Assembly (NCBI GenBank): GCA_003211695.1
Contig: QCSA01000003.1
Coordinates: 1 to 64,000, forward strand
Reading direction: 5' to 3'
DNA length: 64,000 bases
Source of the DNA: Pelagibacteraceae bacterium AG-464-P07
Lineage (GTDB): Bacteria > Pseudomonadota > Alphaproteobacteria > Pelagibacterales > Pelagibacteraceae
Part shown: positions 35,576 through 44,559 of the stretch, one piece after another
Layout of the letters: every line of letters starts with the position of its first letter
Position numbering within the stretch: position 1 is the first letter of the stretch
Program-made: the position numbers and the translations under genes
Notes under the pieces: model-generated
What the model was told of the DNA's origin: nothing
The model's database searches: none
Seen by the model: only the letters and a program-made list of their open reading frames with translations

Positions 35576-36204
35576 AAAAAGAAGAAGGCATTTTTAAAAT
35601 ACTTTCACAAAAACCTTGGGAAGCATCCCAGGCAGTGATCGATAATGATCATGATGGTAAAACTTTTGGAATAAGCAAAGCAAAACTCGGTGTTAGAACA
35701 ATAATGACTGTTAGTACAGTTATCTTCTCTTTATTTATTGTTGCTTACGCAGATAGAATGTTAATTCATGACTGGAGAAGTATGCCAGAACCTTGGTTGC
35801 TTTGGGTGAATACGGCTGTTCTAATAATGAATAGTTATTTCTTTCATAATGTTAAAATTTCTGCAGACCAAAATAATAGCAAAGAAATTAAAAGAGGACT
35901 CTATACTGTTGGCCTTTTAGCTTACTCATTTCTTATTGGTCAAATAATAGTTTGGTATCAACTTTTGAGTCTTGGTTATTTCGCAGCATCAAATGTTGCA
36001 AATGCTTTTTTCTATCTTTTTACAGCATTGCATGGCCTACATTTGTTAGGAGGTCTATATTTTTGGGGAAGAGTTACATCAAAATTTTTAAAAGGAAATT
36101 ACAAATTACCAAGTGTACAACATGCGATCGAACTTTGTGCAATTTACTGGCATTTTTTACTATTTGTTTGGTTGGTGTTGTTTGGCTTAATGTTATTTAC
36201 TTAA
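35572..36204 (+). CDS. Cytochrome c oxidase subunit III-like protein (first copy)
   Basis: This 210-residue membrane protein has five hydrophobic helices and the family blocks TALHGLHLLGGLYFWG and IYWHFLLFVWLVLFGLM. It is one of two tandem subunit III-like genes, as in the CoxO/CoxP pair of coxMNOP-type clusters. It overlaps coxA by four bases. Whether both proteins join one enzyme cannot be told from sequence. Confidence 0.88.
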   Translation: MKKEEGIFKILSQKPWEASQAVIDNDHDGKTFGISKAKLGVRTIMTVSTVIFSLFIVAYADRMLIHDWRSMPEPWLLWVNTAVLIMNSYFFHNVKISADQNNSKEIKRGLYTVGLLAYSFLIGQIIVWYQLLSLGYFAASNVANAFFYLFTALHGLHLLGGLYFWGRVTSKFLKGNYKLPSVQHAIELCAIYWHFLLFVWLVLFGLMLFT

Positions 36205-36213
36205 AGGAAAAAA

Positions 36214-36918
36214 ATGGATCAGGCTGCTCTAAAAAAACTTCCAAGAGGATGGAAAAGTATCCCTAGTGATTTAGGTTCAGATCAAACTGCGTTCAAAGGA
36301 GTTAATTGGGGCAAAGGGATGATGTGGATTTTCTTATTAAGTGATACATTTATTTTTAGTTGTTTCCTACTTTCTTATATGACAGGACGTGGATCAACTG
36401 TTCAGCCTTGGCCTAACCCAAGCGAAGTATTTGCACTAGACGCGTTTGGCGTACCTGTTCCGTTATTATTAATTGCAATTATGACTTTTGTTTTAATTAC
36501 AAGCAGCGGAACCATGGCTATGGCTGTTAAATATGGTTATGAAAAAAATAAAAAATTATGTGGGATATTTTTATTATTAACAGCACTTGGTGGACTCACC
36601 TTTGTTGGTATGCAGGCGTTTGAATGGTCAAAACTAATACATGAGGGAGTAAGACCTTGGGAAAATCCTTTTGGCGCTCCTCAATTTGGTTCTTTCTTTT
36701 TTATGATTACAGGTTTTCATGGAACTCACGTTTCCATTGGAGTGATTTTTCTGTTTATTTTTACAAGAAAAGTTTTTAGAGGAGATTTTGACAGTGGAAG
36801 AAAAGGTTATTTCACCTCTATGAAATCAAATTATGTCGCAATAGAAATATTAGGACTTTACTGGCATTTTGTTGATTTAGTTTGGGTATTTATTTTTGCA
36901 TTCTTTTATTTGTGGTAA
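36214..36918 (+). CDS. Cytochrome c oxidase subunit III-like protein (second copy)
   Basis: This 234-residue protein has the subunit III blocks MMWIFLLSDTFIFSCFLLSYM, MQAFEWSKLI, MITGFHGTHVSIGVIFLF and LYWHFVDLVWVFIFAFFYLW (each in part). It is longer than the first copy and closer to canonical subunit III in the FHGTHV and WHFVDLVW motifs. It follows nine bases after the first copy. Confidence 0.9.
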   Translation: MDQAALKKLPRGWKSIPSDLGSDQTAFKGVNWGKGMMWIFLLSDTFIFSCFLLSYMTGRGSTVQPWPNPSEVFALDAFGVPVPLLLIAIMTFVLITSSGTMAMAVKYGYEKNKKLCGIFLLLTALGGLTFVGMQAFEWSKLIHEGVRPWENPFGAPQFGSFFFMITGFHGTHVSIGVIFLFIFTRKVFRGDFDSGRKGYFTSMKSNYVAIEILGLYWHFVDLVWVFIFAFFYLW

Positions 36919-36926
36919 AATTGAAT

Positions 36927-37262
36927 ATGGCGGAAAATATTAAAAAAGAACAAGCAACAACACATAAATTAGGCATTTATCTTTGGATTTGGGGTCTATT
37001 ATTTGTTCTTAGTTTTTTTTCATACATGGTTGACTGGTTACAATTTCAAGGTTTATTAAGATGGACTTTAATTTTAATATTCATGTTTTTGAAAGCAGGT
37101 TTAATTATGGCATTCTTTATGCATTTATTTTGGGAACGTTATACACTTGTAAATGTTCTACTTTGGCCAATGACTGCAATAGCAACTTTTGTTGGACTAA
37201 TGGTTGCAGAATCAAAATATACTGTTTTCACAAGATTTTTTTATTTCGTTTTAGGAAGTTAA
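36927..37262 (+). CDS. Cytochrome c oxidase subunit IV-like small membrane protein
   Basis: This 111-residue protein has three membrane helices (about 16-34, 43-66, 77-96), with LGIYLWIWGLLF and LKAGLIMAFFMHLFWE, the pattern of bacterial subunit IV (CyoD/COX4_pro) proteins. I start at ATG 36927; the frame extends upstream into the previous gene without conservation. It lies eight bases after the second subunit III gene. Confidence 0.82.
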   Translation: MAENIKKEQATTHKLGIYLWIWGLLFVLSFFSYMVDWLQFQGLLRWTLILIFMFLKAGLIMAFFMHLFWERYTLVNVLLWPMTAIATFVGLMVAESKYTVFTRFFYFVLGS

Positions 37263-37281
37263 ATAACTTTTAGGAAATCAA

Positions 37282-38193
37282 TTGCTTAATACTAGCACTA
37301 AATCAGAAACGCTGAAGTTAGATTTTTTTAGTTATCTAAAGGCTTTGTTTAATCTTATGAAGCCTCGAGTAATGTCATTAGTAATTTTTACTTGTGTAGT
37401 AGGTTTATTGATTGCGCCCATAAAAGTAAATTTTTTTAATGCAATCTTTTCTATCCTTGCAGTAGCTTTGGGTTCAGGTGCTGCTGGTGCATTAAATATG
37501 TGGTATGAGGCAGATTTAGATTCAGTAATGAGCAGAACATGTCTTAGGCCAATTCCAACAGGAAAGGTTACTAAAAATCAGGCTTTGATTTTTGGAATTT
37601 TAGCTTCACTAATTTCAGTAGTAGCATTATATTTTTTTTCAAATTTAGTTGCTTCATTTATATTAGCAACCACAATTTTATTTTATGTTTTTATTTACAC
37701 AATTTGGCTTAAACAAAAAACTCCACAAAACATTGTTATTGGTGGGGCAGCAGGAGCTTTACCACCTATAATAGGCTGGGCTATTGCAACGGGAGATATA
37801 GCACTTCAGCCTGTTATATTATTTTTAATTATTTTTATTTGGACACCTTCTCATTTTTGGGCACTCAGCTTATATAAAACAGAAGATTATAGAAAAGCTA
37901 ATATTCCAATGCTACCAGTTACATCTGGAGTAAAAACAACTAAACTAAATATTTTTGTTTACGCTTTACTATTGTTTCCAATTGTTTTAGCACCATTTTT
38001 TCTTGAATATTTTGGTTTAATTTATTTGTTATTTTCAGGAATACTGGGTTTTTATTATGTATTTATCTGTTACAGATTATTGAGAGCAAATGAAACTAAA
38101 TTAGAAAAGAAAATTGCCAAACAAATATTTGGTTTTTCGATTTTTTATCTCTTCATGATTTTTGCTTCTATCTTAATAGATAGAATAATATAA
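37282..38193 (+). CDS. ctaB: Protohaem IX farnesyltransferase (haem O synthase)
   Basis: This 303-residue membrane prenyltransferase makes haem O for the oxidase. It shows LMKPRVMSLVIFT, MWYEADLDSVMSRTCLRPIPTG with the Asp-rich site, and WTPSHFWALSLYKTEDY. The start is TTG at 37282 with TAGGAAA ahead; no ATG precedes the conserved block. It is part of the cox operon. Confidence 0.94.
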   Translation: MLNTSTKSETLKLDFFSYLKALFNLMKPRVMSLVIFTCVVGLLIAPIKVNFFNAIFSILAVALGSGAAGALNMWYEADLDSVMSRTCLRPIPTGKVTKNQALIFGILASLISVVALYFFSNLVASFILATTILFYVFIYTIWLKQKTPQNIVIGGAAGALPPIIGWAIATGDIALQPVILFLIIFIWTPSHFWALSLYKTEDYRKANIPMLPVTSGVKTTKLNIFVYALLLFPIVLAPFFLEYFGLIYLLFSGILGFYYVFICYRLLRANETKLEKKIAKQIFGFSIFYLFMIFASILIDRII

Positions 38194-38219
38194 AATTTTA
38201 AAAAAATTACATTTAATTA

Positions 38220-38714
38220 ATGGCCGAAAAAAATAATAAAAAAATAATAATTATATTAATTTCAATATTTGTACTAGTTGTAGTCCTATCTTTTGTGGCA
38301 ATAAAGATTTTTCAAAAAAAACAAAATATAGCTTTGGAAAACCATTTTATAAATGTTCGTTTAATCACAAGTGTGCACCCAAGTTTGCCATGGAAATTTT
38401 CAACCAAAGAACCTAATATAAAAATAAAGCCAGGAGAGGTAAAAACTATAGAATATATAGTGGAAAATCCAAGTAATAGAACAACTTTTGGTGTTGCAAC
38501 TTTTCAATACCATCCCAAAGAATTGGGCAATTATTTTACTAAGCTAAACTGTTTTTGTTTTGATAAACAAAGTTTAAAAGCTGGAGAAAACAGCAAATAT
38601 TCATTAGTAATTTTAATTGATCCCAAAATGAAAAAAGATAGCAAGACAAAAGATATTAAAGAAGTTATTATGCAGTTTATCTTTTTTGATTATGATGAGT
38701 TTAAAAAGGGTTAA
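38220..38714 (+). CDS. ctaG: Cytochrome c oxidase copper-assembly protein CtaG (Cox11)
   Basis: This 164-residue periplasmic copper donor for CuB is anchored by an N-terminal helix (about 9-29). The copper-binding CFCF (Cys111, Cys113) is followed by LKAGE, and VENPSNRTTFGVATFQ matches the family. It is slightly shorter than usual. It follows ctaB in the operon. Confidence 0.93.
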   Translation: MAEKNNKKIIIILISIFVLVVVLSFVAIKIFQKKQNIALENHFINVRLITSVHPSLPWKFSTKEPNIKIKPGEVKTIEYIVENPSNRTTFGVATFQYHPKELGNYFTKLNCFCFDKQSLKAGENSKYSLVILIDPKMKKDSKTKDIKEVIMQFIFFDYDEFKKG

Positions 38715-38723
38715 ACTTGAACT

Positions 38724-38912
38724 ATGATATTAAAAACTTTGACATTGCAACCTGATGCCATAATTTCAATGTGTGCCATGTGTATTTCTGACAGATCAGG
38801 AGGACAAATTGCACTACTTATCATTGTTTCTTCATTAATATTTTTAGCTATCGCAAATTGGGCTTGGAAAAAATATTTCAAAAATACTAGAGAAATTTCT
38901 ACGGAAAAATAA
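38724..38912 (+). CDS. 62-residue CxxC membrane protein ending the cox operon
   Basis: This small protein has CAMC at residues 17-20, then SDRSGG, one hydrophobic helix (about 28-46, with IIVSSLIFLAIANWAW) and a charged tail. It lies nine bases after ctaG. No family is recognised. A CxxC next to a membrane helix in an oxidase operon invites the idea of copper or haem handling, but that is inference. The start could also be a Met nearer the CxxC. Confidence 0.6.
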   Translation: MILKTLTLQPDAIISMCAMCISDRSGGQIALLIIVSSLIFLAIANWAWKKYFKNTREISTEK

Positions 38913-38976
38913 ATTGTATAATTGAAATTCTACGTTTTAGGGTGGCTAACAGTTCTATTCTATACTAGAAAAAGCT

Positions 38977-40356
38977 ATGCAGTACATCAGCACAAGAAAT
39001 ACTGAACAAACCTTCACCTTTAAGGATGTTTTTTTAAATGGACTTGCTTCAGATGGAGGACTTTATATACCTAAAAAAATTCCTTCTTATTCATTGAAAG
39101 AACTAGAAAGTTTAAAAGAGCTTTCTTACGAGCAACTTGCAGTTAAAATTATTTTTAATTTTTGCTCTGATGAATTTAATAAAACTGAAATCAAAGATTT
39201 AGTTAATAAATCTTATAAAGAATTTAGAGTAAAAAATGTAGTCAACATTAAAAGCCTCGAAAATATTATTTTATTAGAATTATTCCATGGGCCCACTTTA
39301 GCTTTTAAAGATATTGCAATGCAAGTGATTGGCAATATGTATGAAAAAATCTTAAATGATAAAAATAAAGTTATCAATATAGTCGTGGCAACCTCCGGAG
39401 ATACTGGTGCAGCAGCAATAAGTGCATTAAAGGGTAGAAAGAATATAAATATATTTGTTCTTCATCCCCATAATAAAATTTCAAAAATACAAAGAAAGCT
39501 AATGACAACCATTAAAGAAAATAATGTTTATAATTTGGCAATCGAAGGCAATTTTGATGATTGTCAAAAATTAGTTAAATCAATGTTTATTGATCAATCA
39601 TTCAATGATGAAATTAATATGTCAGGAGTAAATTCAATTAATTGGGCAAGAATAATTGTACAAATTGTGTACTATTTTTTTAGTTATTTTAAAATTAATA
39701 ATGGCAATCAAAAAATTAATTTTTCTGTACCTACTGGAAATTTTGGGGATGTTTTTGCAGGATATATCGCAAAAAAAATGGGTTTACCAATAAACAAACT
39801 TATTGTTGCAACTAATAAAAATGATATTTTAAAAAGAGTTATTAATACAGGCGTTTATAAACCTAAAGAGGTTTTGCAAACTATTTCACCCAGCATGGAT
39901 ATTCAAGTAGCTAGTAATTTTGAAAGATTAATTTTTTACATCAATTCTAATGATGATCAGATAACTTTAAAAAAAATGGAAGAGCTAAAAAAAAATAATG
40001 AGTTTAAATTGAACGGTGAACAAATGAGTATTCTTAGAGATGATTTTATATCGGAAAGTTTGTCGGAAGATGAAACAAAAGATGTTATAAAAAAAATCAA
40101 TAAGAATTATAATATTCTTGTTGATCCACATACCGCTATAGGAATAGGTGTTTTAGATAAACTTTCAAATAATGGCATAAATATAATTTTGTCAACAGCA
40201 CATCCCAGCAAGTTTCCTGAAGCGGTAAAAGAAGCTACCGGCAAACATCCTGAATTGCCCCCTAAAATTAAAAAAATTATAGAAGAAGAAGAAAAATTTG
40301 ATATCTTGCCCAATGATTTAAATTTGATTAAAAAATTTATTAAAGAGAGAGCTTAA
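38977..40356 (+). CDS. thrC: Threonine synthase
   Basis: This 459-residue PLP enzyme makes threonine from O-phosphohomoserine. The PLP lysine is Lys111 in HGPTLAFKDIAMQ. VVATSGDTGAAA, NSINWARI and VPTGNFGDVFAGY are family motifs. Its stop abuts the peroxiredoxin ATG (TAAATG). The partner homoserine kinase is close by on the opposite strand (41264-42232). Confidence 0.96.
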   Translation: MQYISTRNTEQTFTFKDVFLNGLASDGGLYIPKKIPSYSLKELESLKELSYEQLAVKIIFNFCSDEFNKTEIKDLVNKSYKEFRVKNVVNIKSLENIILLELFHGPTLAFKDIAMQVIGNMYEKILNDKNKVINIVVATSGDTGAAAISALKGRKNINIFVLHPHNKISKIQRKLMTTIKENNVYNLAIEGNFDDCQKLVKSMFIDQSFNDEINMSGVNSINWARIIVQIVYYFFSYFKINNGNQKINFSVPTGNFGDVFAGYIAKKMGLPINKLIVATNKNDILKRVINTGVYKPKEVLQTISPSMDIQVASNFERLIFYINSNDDQITLKKMEELKKNNEFKLNGEQMSILRDDFISESLSEDETKDVIKKINKNYNILVDPHTAIGIGVLDKLSNNGINIILSTAHPSKFPEAVKEATGKHPELPPKIKKIIEEEEKFDILPNDLNLIKKFIKERA

Positions 40357-40842
40357 ATGAAAGTAAAAGTCGGAGATACTCTAGTTGATAGCAGTGCTTA
40401 TATTTTAACAAAAGATGGACCTGAAAAGGTTTCGACTAATAAATTTTTTGGAAATCAAAAAATTATTTTATTTGGATTACCAGGAGCGTTCACACCTACT
40501 TGTTCTACCAAACACCTGCCTGGATATGTAAATTTACTTGAACTTGCAAAAGAAAAAAACATTCACAAAATTATATGTGTATCTGTTAATGATGCATTTG
40601 TTATGGATGCTTGGGCTAAAAACCAGGGAGCTAAAGGAAAAATAGAAATGTTAGCAGATGCATCTGCATCATTTACCAAAAGTATTGGTGCTGAATTAGA
40701 TTTAAAAAGTAGAGGATTAGAATTAAGGTCTTCTAGATACGCTATGTTGATAGAAAATTTAAAAGTTTTAAAAATTTCTGAAGAAAAAGTTGCTAAAAAC
40801 TGTGAAGTATCTGCTGCAGAGAACTTTTTAAAAGGAATTTAA
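40357..40842 (+). CDS. Peroxiredoxin, Prx5/redoxin type
   Basis: This 161-residue protein reduces peroxides through Cys49 in GAFTPTCS, with KHLPGYV after it, the pattern of the Prx5/hybrid-Prx group. CVSVNDAFVMDAWAKNQGA is also typical. It starts right at the thrC stop, and its 3' end overlaps rnhA by four bases in convergent orientation. Confidence 0.93.
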   Translation: MKVKVGDTLVDSSAYILTKDGPEKVSTNKFFGNQKIILFGLPGAFTPTCSTKHLPGYVNLLELAKEKNIHKIICVSVNDAFVMDAWAKNQGAKGKIEMLADASASFTKSIGAELDLKSRGLELRSSRYAMLIENLKVLKISEEKVAKNCEVSAAENFLKGI

Positions 40843-41261
40843 ATTAAGGCCGCTTTTTTTGCCAATTTATCAACCATATTATTCATTGGGTCTCCCGAAT
40901 GACCCTTTACCCACTGCCATTCGATATCATGAAAATTTGATAAAGTGTTTAATTTTATCCATAACTCAACATTTTTTACTTTTTTTTTATTGGCTGTTTT
41001 CCAATTATTTTTTTCCCAAATTTTTATCCAATTAGTAATTCCTTCCTTTACATAATTTGAATCTGTATAAATTCTTATTTTTTGTTTTTTTGAAAAAAAT
41101 ACTAATGCCTTAATTGCAGCCATTAATTCCATCTGATTATTTGTTGTATTTATCTTTTTCCCAGAAATAATGTTTTGTTTATCACCATTAAGTATTATTG
41201 CAGCCCAACCTCCAGGACCAGGATTGCCTATGCAGGATCCATCTGTATAAATTTTAATCAT
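40839..41261 (-). CDS. rnhA: Ribonuclease HI
   Basis: This 140-residue enzyme removes RNA from RNA-DNA hybrids. The active-site carboxylates are Asp7 (YTDGSC), Glu45 (NQMELMAAI), Asp67 (YTDSNY) and Asp131, and His121 (KGHSGDP) is present. I use ATG 41261; an extension from a TTG at 41273 would overlap thrB and add four residues. It is last in a long minus-strand run. Confidence 0.95.
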   Translation of the reverse strand: MIKIYTDGSCIGNPGPGGWAAIILNGDKQNIISGKKINTTNNQMELMAAIKALVFFSKKQKIRIYTDSNYVKEGITNWIKIWEKNNWKTANKKKVKNVELWIKLNTLSNFHDIEWQWVKGHSGDPMNNMVDKLAKKAALI

Positions 41262-41263
41262 AT

Positions 41264-42232
41264 CTAAATACAATAATCCTCAAAGTTTTTTACACTATTA
41301 TGAAACTCGAGTCTTTTCAGATATTCAATTGGATCTTTAACAGTTAAAAGAGCACCCTTACTCAAATTCAAATAATCAAAAACACGTGTTAACAAAAATC
41401 TCATGGAAGCACCTTGAGCTAAAACTTTAAGGTACTTTTTTTCGTCGTTGTTAAGTTTTCTCACGCTTGTATATCCTTTTATAAATTTTCTTGCTTTGGT
41501 TACATTAAAACTTAAATTCTCCCTTACTCCTTCAAAACACAAAGCATTTAAACAAACTGCTATTTCAAAGGAATAAAAATCACGACAAGAAAAATAAAAA
41601 TCAATTATTCCTGTAAACTTTTCATTTTTAAAAAAAATATTATCTGGAAATAAATCCGCGTGTATTATTCCCGAAGGTAATTTTTTTGGCCAATTTTTTT
41701 TTATTTCTTTTAAACTTATTTTTATTATTTTGGATAAATTCTTATGAATCTTTGAACAATCTTTTTCTACTTTACCAAATAATTCTGACCAAGAATCTAG
41801 AGAAAGATTATTTTGTCTCGTTAAAGAAAGATTTTTAGTAATTTTATGGAGCTTCGCTGTTTCAACACCTATGTCATAACAATTTTCCGGACTCAAATTT
41901 TTTTTTGCTGAACCTTCAAGAAATGATACTACAGCAGCTTTTTTTCCTAAAATCTCAGAAATATAATTTCCATTCTTGTTAATAATCGGTCTTGGACACT
42001 TAAAATTTGAATTATACAAATTGGTCATTAATCCTATAAAAAAAGGAAGATCTTTTGAATCAACTCTTTTTTCGTAGATAGTGAGGATAAATTTATTTTT
42101 TTCTGTCTGAACTAGGTAATTTGTATTTTCAATACCCTCCTTAATACCAAAGAATTTAGTGATTTTACCTATTTCATAATTTTTAAAAAAATTATTTAGT
42201 TCGTCTTTTGATATTTTTGTGTATACAGCCAT
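41264..42232 (-). CDS. thrB: Homoserine kinase, aminoglycoside-kinase-like type
   Basis: This 322-residue ThrB phosphorylates homoserine for ThrC. The start AVYTKISKDELNNFFKNYEIG, GIENTNYLV and the catalytic loop IIHADLFPDNIFF, followed by IDFYFSCRDFYSFEIA, are those of the alphaproteobacterial APH-fold type, not the GHMP type. It lies 13 bases after ispH. Confidence 0.95.
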   Translation of the reverse strand: MAVYTKISKDELNNFFKNYEIGKITKFFGIKEGIENTNYLVQTEKNKFILTIYEKRVDSKDLPFFIGLMTNLYNSNFKCPRPIINKNGNYISEILGKKAAVVSFLEGSAKKNLSPENCYDIGVETAKLHKITKNLSLTRQNNLSLDSWSELFGKVEKDCSKIHKNLSKIIKISLKEIKKNWPKKLPSGIIHADLFPDNIFFKNEKFTGIIDFYFSCRDFYSFEIAVCLNALCFEGVRENLSFNVTKARKFIKGYTSVRKLNNDEKKYLKVLAQGASMRFLLTRVFDYLNLSKGALLTVKDPIEYLKRLEFHNSVKNFEDYCI

Positions 42233-42245
42233 TTGCGTCTTTATT

Positions 42246-43187
42246 TTATGTTAGTTTGTTGGGAATTCTGAATACTACATTTTCCTTTACAACTTCAACT
42301 TCATTTATTTCAATATCAGCTCTTTCTTTTATTTTAGCTATAAATTCTTTGACCAAAACTTCAGGTGCCGATGCCCCGGAGGATAATCCAATATTTTTAC
42401 ATTTTAAAATTTCTTCAATGGGGATAGCATTGGTGGTATAAAGTAACTGTGATTTTAAACATCCTGACTTCTTGGCAGATTCAACCAATCTTTTAGAATT
42501 AGATGAATTTCTGCTGCCAATGACAAAAAACATTTCACACTTTTTTGCAATTTTTTTAACAGCTAGCTGTCTATTTGTTGTGGCATAACAAATATCATCT
42601 TTTTTTGGTTCTTTTATATCAGGAAACTTATTTTTCAGGATTTGTATGATTTCAATAGTATCGTCTACTGAAAGAGTTGTTTGGGTGATATATGAAAGTT
42701 TTCCATTTTTTTTAAGGACATAATTTTTTGCATCTTCACTTGTTTCAAGTAAATCAATAGTTCCTTCTGGTAATTGACCCATGGTCCCTATAACCTCAGG
42801 ATGATTTTTATGACCAATTAGTAAAATGTGATAATTATATTTGTATAATTGTTCAGCTTCTTTATGAACTTTAGAAACTAATGGGCAAGTTGCATCTATA
42901 TATTCGATTTGTTTAAAATTTGCGTCTTTGGGAACTGATTTGGGAACTCCGTGTGCAGAAAAAATAACTGGTCTACTTCTATCTTCAATTTCACTTAATT
43001 CTTCAACAAAAATAGCACCTTTTTTTCCTAAACTTTCTACTACGTGTTTATTGTGTACGATTTCGTGTCTTACATAGACTGGAGCTCCAAACTTTTCTAA
43101 ACTTTTTTTAACAATTTCTATAGCTCTATCAACTCCTGCGCAAAAACCTCTTGGCGAGGCTAAATGAATTGTAATTTTATTCTTCAT
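42246..43187 (-). CDS. ispH: 4-hydroxy-3-methylbut-2-enyl diphosphate reductase
   Basis: This 313-residue Fe-S enzyme makes IPP and DMAPP in the last step of the MEP pathway. The three cluster-binding cysteines are seen in PRGFCAGVDRAI, DATCPLVSKVH and ICYATTNRQ. HGVPKSV and ASAPEVLV are also conserved. It is just downstream of the F0 genes. ispE of the same pathway is at 54512. Confidence 0.96.
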   Translation of the reverse strand: MKNKITIHLASPRGFCAGVDRAIEIVKKSLEKFGAPVYVRHEIVHNKHVVESLGKKGAIFVEELSEIEDRSRPVIFSAHGVPKSVPKDANFKQIEYIDATCPLVSKVHKEAEQLYKYNYHILLIGHKNHPEVIGTMGQLPEGTIDLLETSEDAKNYVLKKNGKLSYITQTTLSVDDTIEIIQILKNKFPDIKEPKKDDICYATTNRQLAVKKIAKKCEMFFVIGSRNSSNSKRLVESAKKSGCLKSQLLYTTNAIPIEEILKCKNIGLSSGASAPEVLVKEFIAKIKERADIEINEVEVVKENVVFRIPNKLT

Positions 43188-43227
43188 ATATTTACTTCAT
43201 GTATTAGCAATATATGCTTAAAGTATT

Positions 43228-43725
43228 TTAAGCTCTAGTTTTTTTAAGAGCGCCCTTAGCTTGATTGAAATTTTCTTCAAAGAGAGTGTCCAATTTTGAT
43301 TTATTAATTGATGTTTTTATCAATTTTGCAACTGACTCCATTGCAATTTTTACAGAAGCATCTTTTATGCCTTTAATAGCGTCTTCTTTCATTTGTACAA
43401 TTTTTCGTTCGGTGATTTTTTTTTTATTTTCCGAAGTTTGAAAAAATTTATTATTTATTTCTATAATAAGCTTTTCGCTCTCTTCTCGAGCATTTTTGAT
43501 TATTTGTTCATTTTCTTTTTGAGCATTTTCTAATTTATCCTGGGATTCATTTAATAAATTTTTTGATTCTTTTTTTAATTTTTCAGCTTCATTGAGTTCA
43601 TTCCTAATGTTCTCTATAATATTATTTAACAAAGAATTTATTTTTTGAGGAACTTTTAAATAAACTAGTACTGCAATAAATATTATGAAAGCAATAGCTA
43701 CCCAAAATGTTGCATCAATTATCAT
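43228..43725 (-). CDS. atpF: ATP synthase F0 subunit b
   Basis: This 165-residue peripheral-stalk subunit has one N-terminal helix (about 5-24), then a long charged coiled coil. It overlaps b' by four bases. The order a, c, b', b is the usual alphaproteobacterial F0 order. The F1 operon is not in this window. Confidence 0.93.
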   Translation of the reverse strand: MIIDATFWVAIAFIIFIAVLVYLKVPQKINSLLNNIIENIRNELNEAEKLKKESKNLLNESQDKLENAQKENEQIIKNAREESEKLIIEINNKFFQTSENKKKITERKIVQMKEDAIKGIKDASVKIAMESVAKLIKTSINKSKLDTLFEENFNQAKGALKKTRA

Positions 43726-44300
43726 ATATATTTTGTAATTTCTTTTTTTGAGATATCCTCAACAATCGCGGAAACGCTACTGGCGTTTACTTCAGTACCT
43801 ACTATTTTTCTGACAATTTCTGAAGATGCCTCAATAGCAATTTTGTTAACATCTTTTATTGAAGAAAATTTCAGCGTTTTAATTTCTTTTTCAGCTTTTT
43901 CAATTTCTTTCCCAATTTCTAGATCAAATTGATTTTTTTTATTTTTAATGTCGAGATTAACTTTTTTTCTTGTTTTATCTAGAATTTTTTTTGCCTCTTG
44001 TTTTGCATCACTAAGAATTTTGTTGTATTCAGAGATTTTTTTTTCAGATTGATCTTTAAGTTTTTGAGCTTCATCTAGGTCGGTTAAAATTTGAGATTTT
44101 CTATTTTCTAAGTTTTCATTAATTTTTGGCAAAATTGCTCTCCATAAAATTACATATAAAGTTACGAAAACCAGTATTACCCAAAAAATTTGAGATATCC
44201 AATAATCTGGATTAAGCTGAGGCATACCTCCCTCAGCTGCAAAACAATTACCCGATAAAAGAGTAAAAAATCCAATAAATTTTAAATAATTTTGAACCAT
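43722..44300 (-). CDS. atpF': ATP synthase F0 subunit b'
   Basis: This 192-residue second stalk subunit has a signal-like N-terminus (about 1-21, NCFAAEGG) and the b' block MPQLNPDYWISQIFWVILVF, followed by a coiled coil. A b/b' pair is typical of alphaproteobacteria and phototrophs. It lies 10 bases after atpE. Confidence 0.93.
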   Translation of the reverse strand: MVQNYLKFIGFFTLLSGNCFAAEGGMPQLNPDYWISQIFWVILVFVTLYVILWRAILPKINENLENRKSQILTDLDEAQKLKDQSEKKISEYNKILSDAKQEAKKILDKTRKKVNLDIKNKKNQFDLEIGKEIEKAEKEIKTLKFSSIKDVNKIAIEASSEIVRKIVGTEVNASSVSAIVEDISKKEITKYI

Positions 44301-44310
44301 TACTTAAAAC

Positions 44311-44538
44311 TTAAAATGCAAATAATATTATTAGTGCAATAACCAAGCCAAACAATCCAGTAGCTTCCGCTAAAGCAAAACCTAAAAGTAAGTTTGGAAA
44401 TTGTTTTTGTGCTGCAGAGGGATTACGCATAGCTCCTGACAAATAATTTCCAAAAATAATTCCTATACCAACTCCTGCTCCTGCTAATGCAATTGCTGCA
44501 AGACCGGCTCCAATCATTTTTGCTGCTTCTAACTCCAT
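44311..44538 (-). CDS. atpE: ATP synthase F0 subunit c
   Basis: A 75-residue two-helix proteolipid that forms the rotor ring. The glycine-rich helix (IALAGAGVGIGIIFG), polar loop RNPSAAQKQ and the ion-binding carboxylate Glu58 in FALAEATGLFGL are seen. No Na+-type ligand pattern is evident, so proton coupling is expected. Confidence 0.97.
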   Translation of the reverse strand: MELEAAKMIGAGLAAIALAGAGVGIGIIFGNYLSGAMRNPSAAQKQFPNLLLGFALAEATGLFGLVIALIILFAF

Positions 44539-44559
44539 ATTTTCTCCTTTCTTTTTAAT

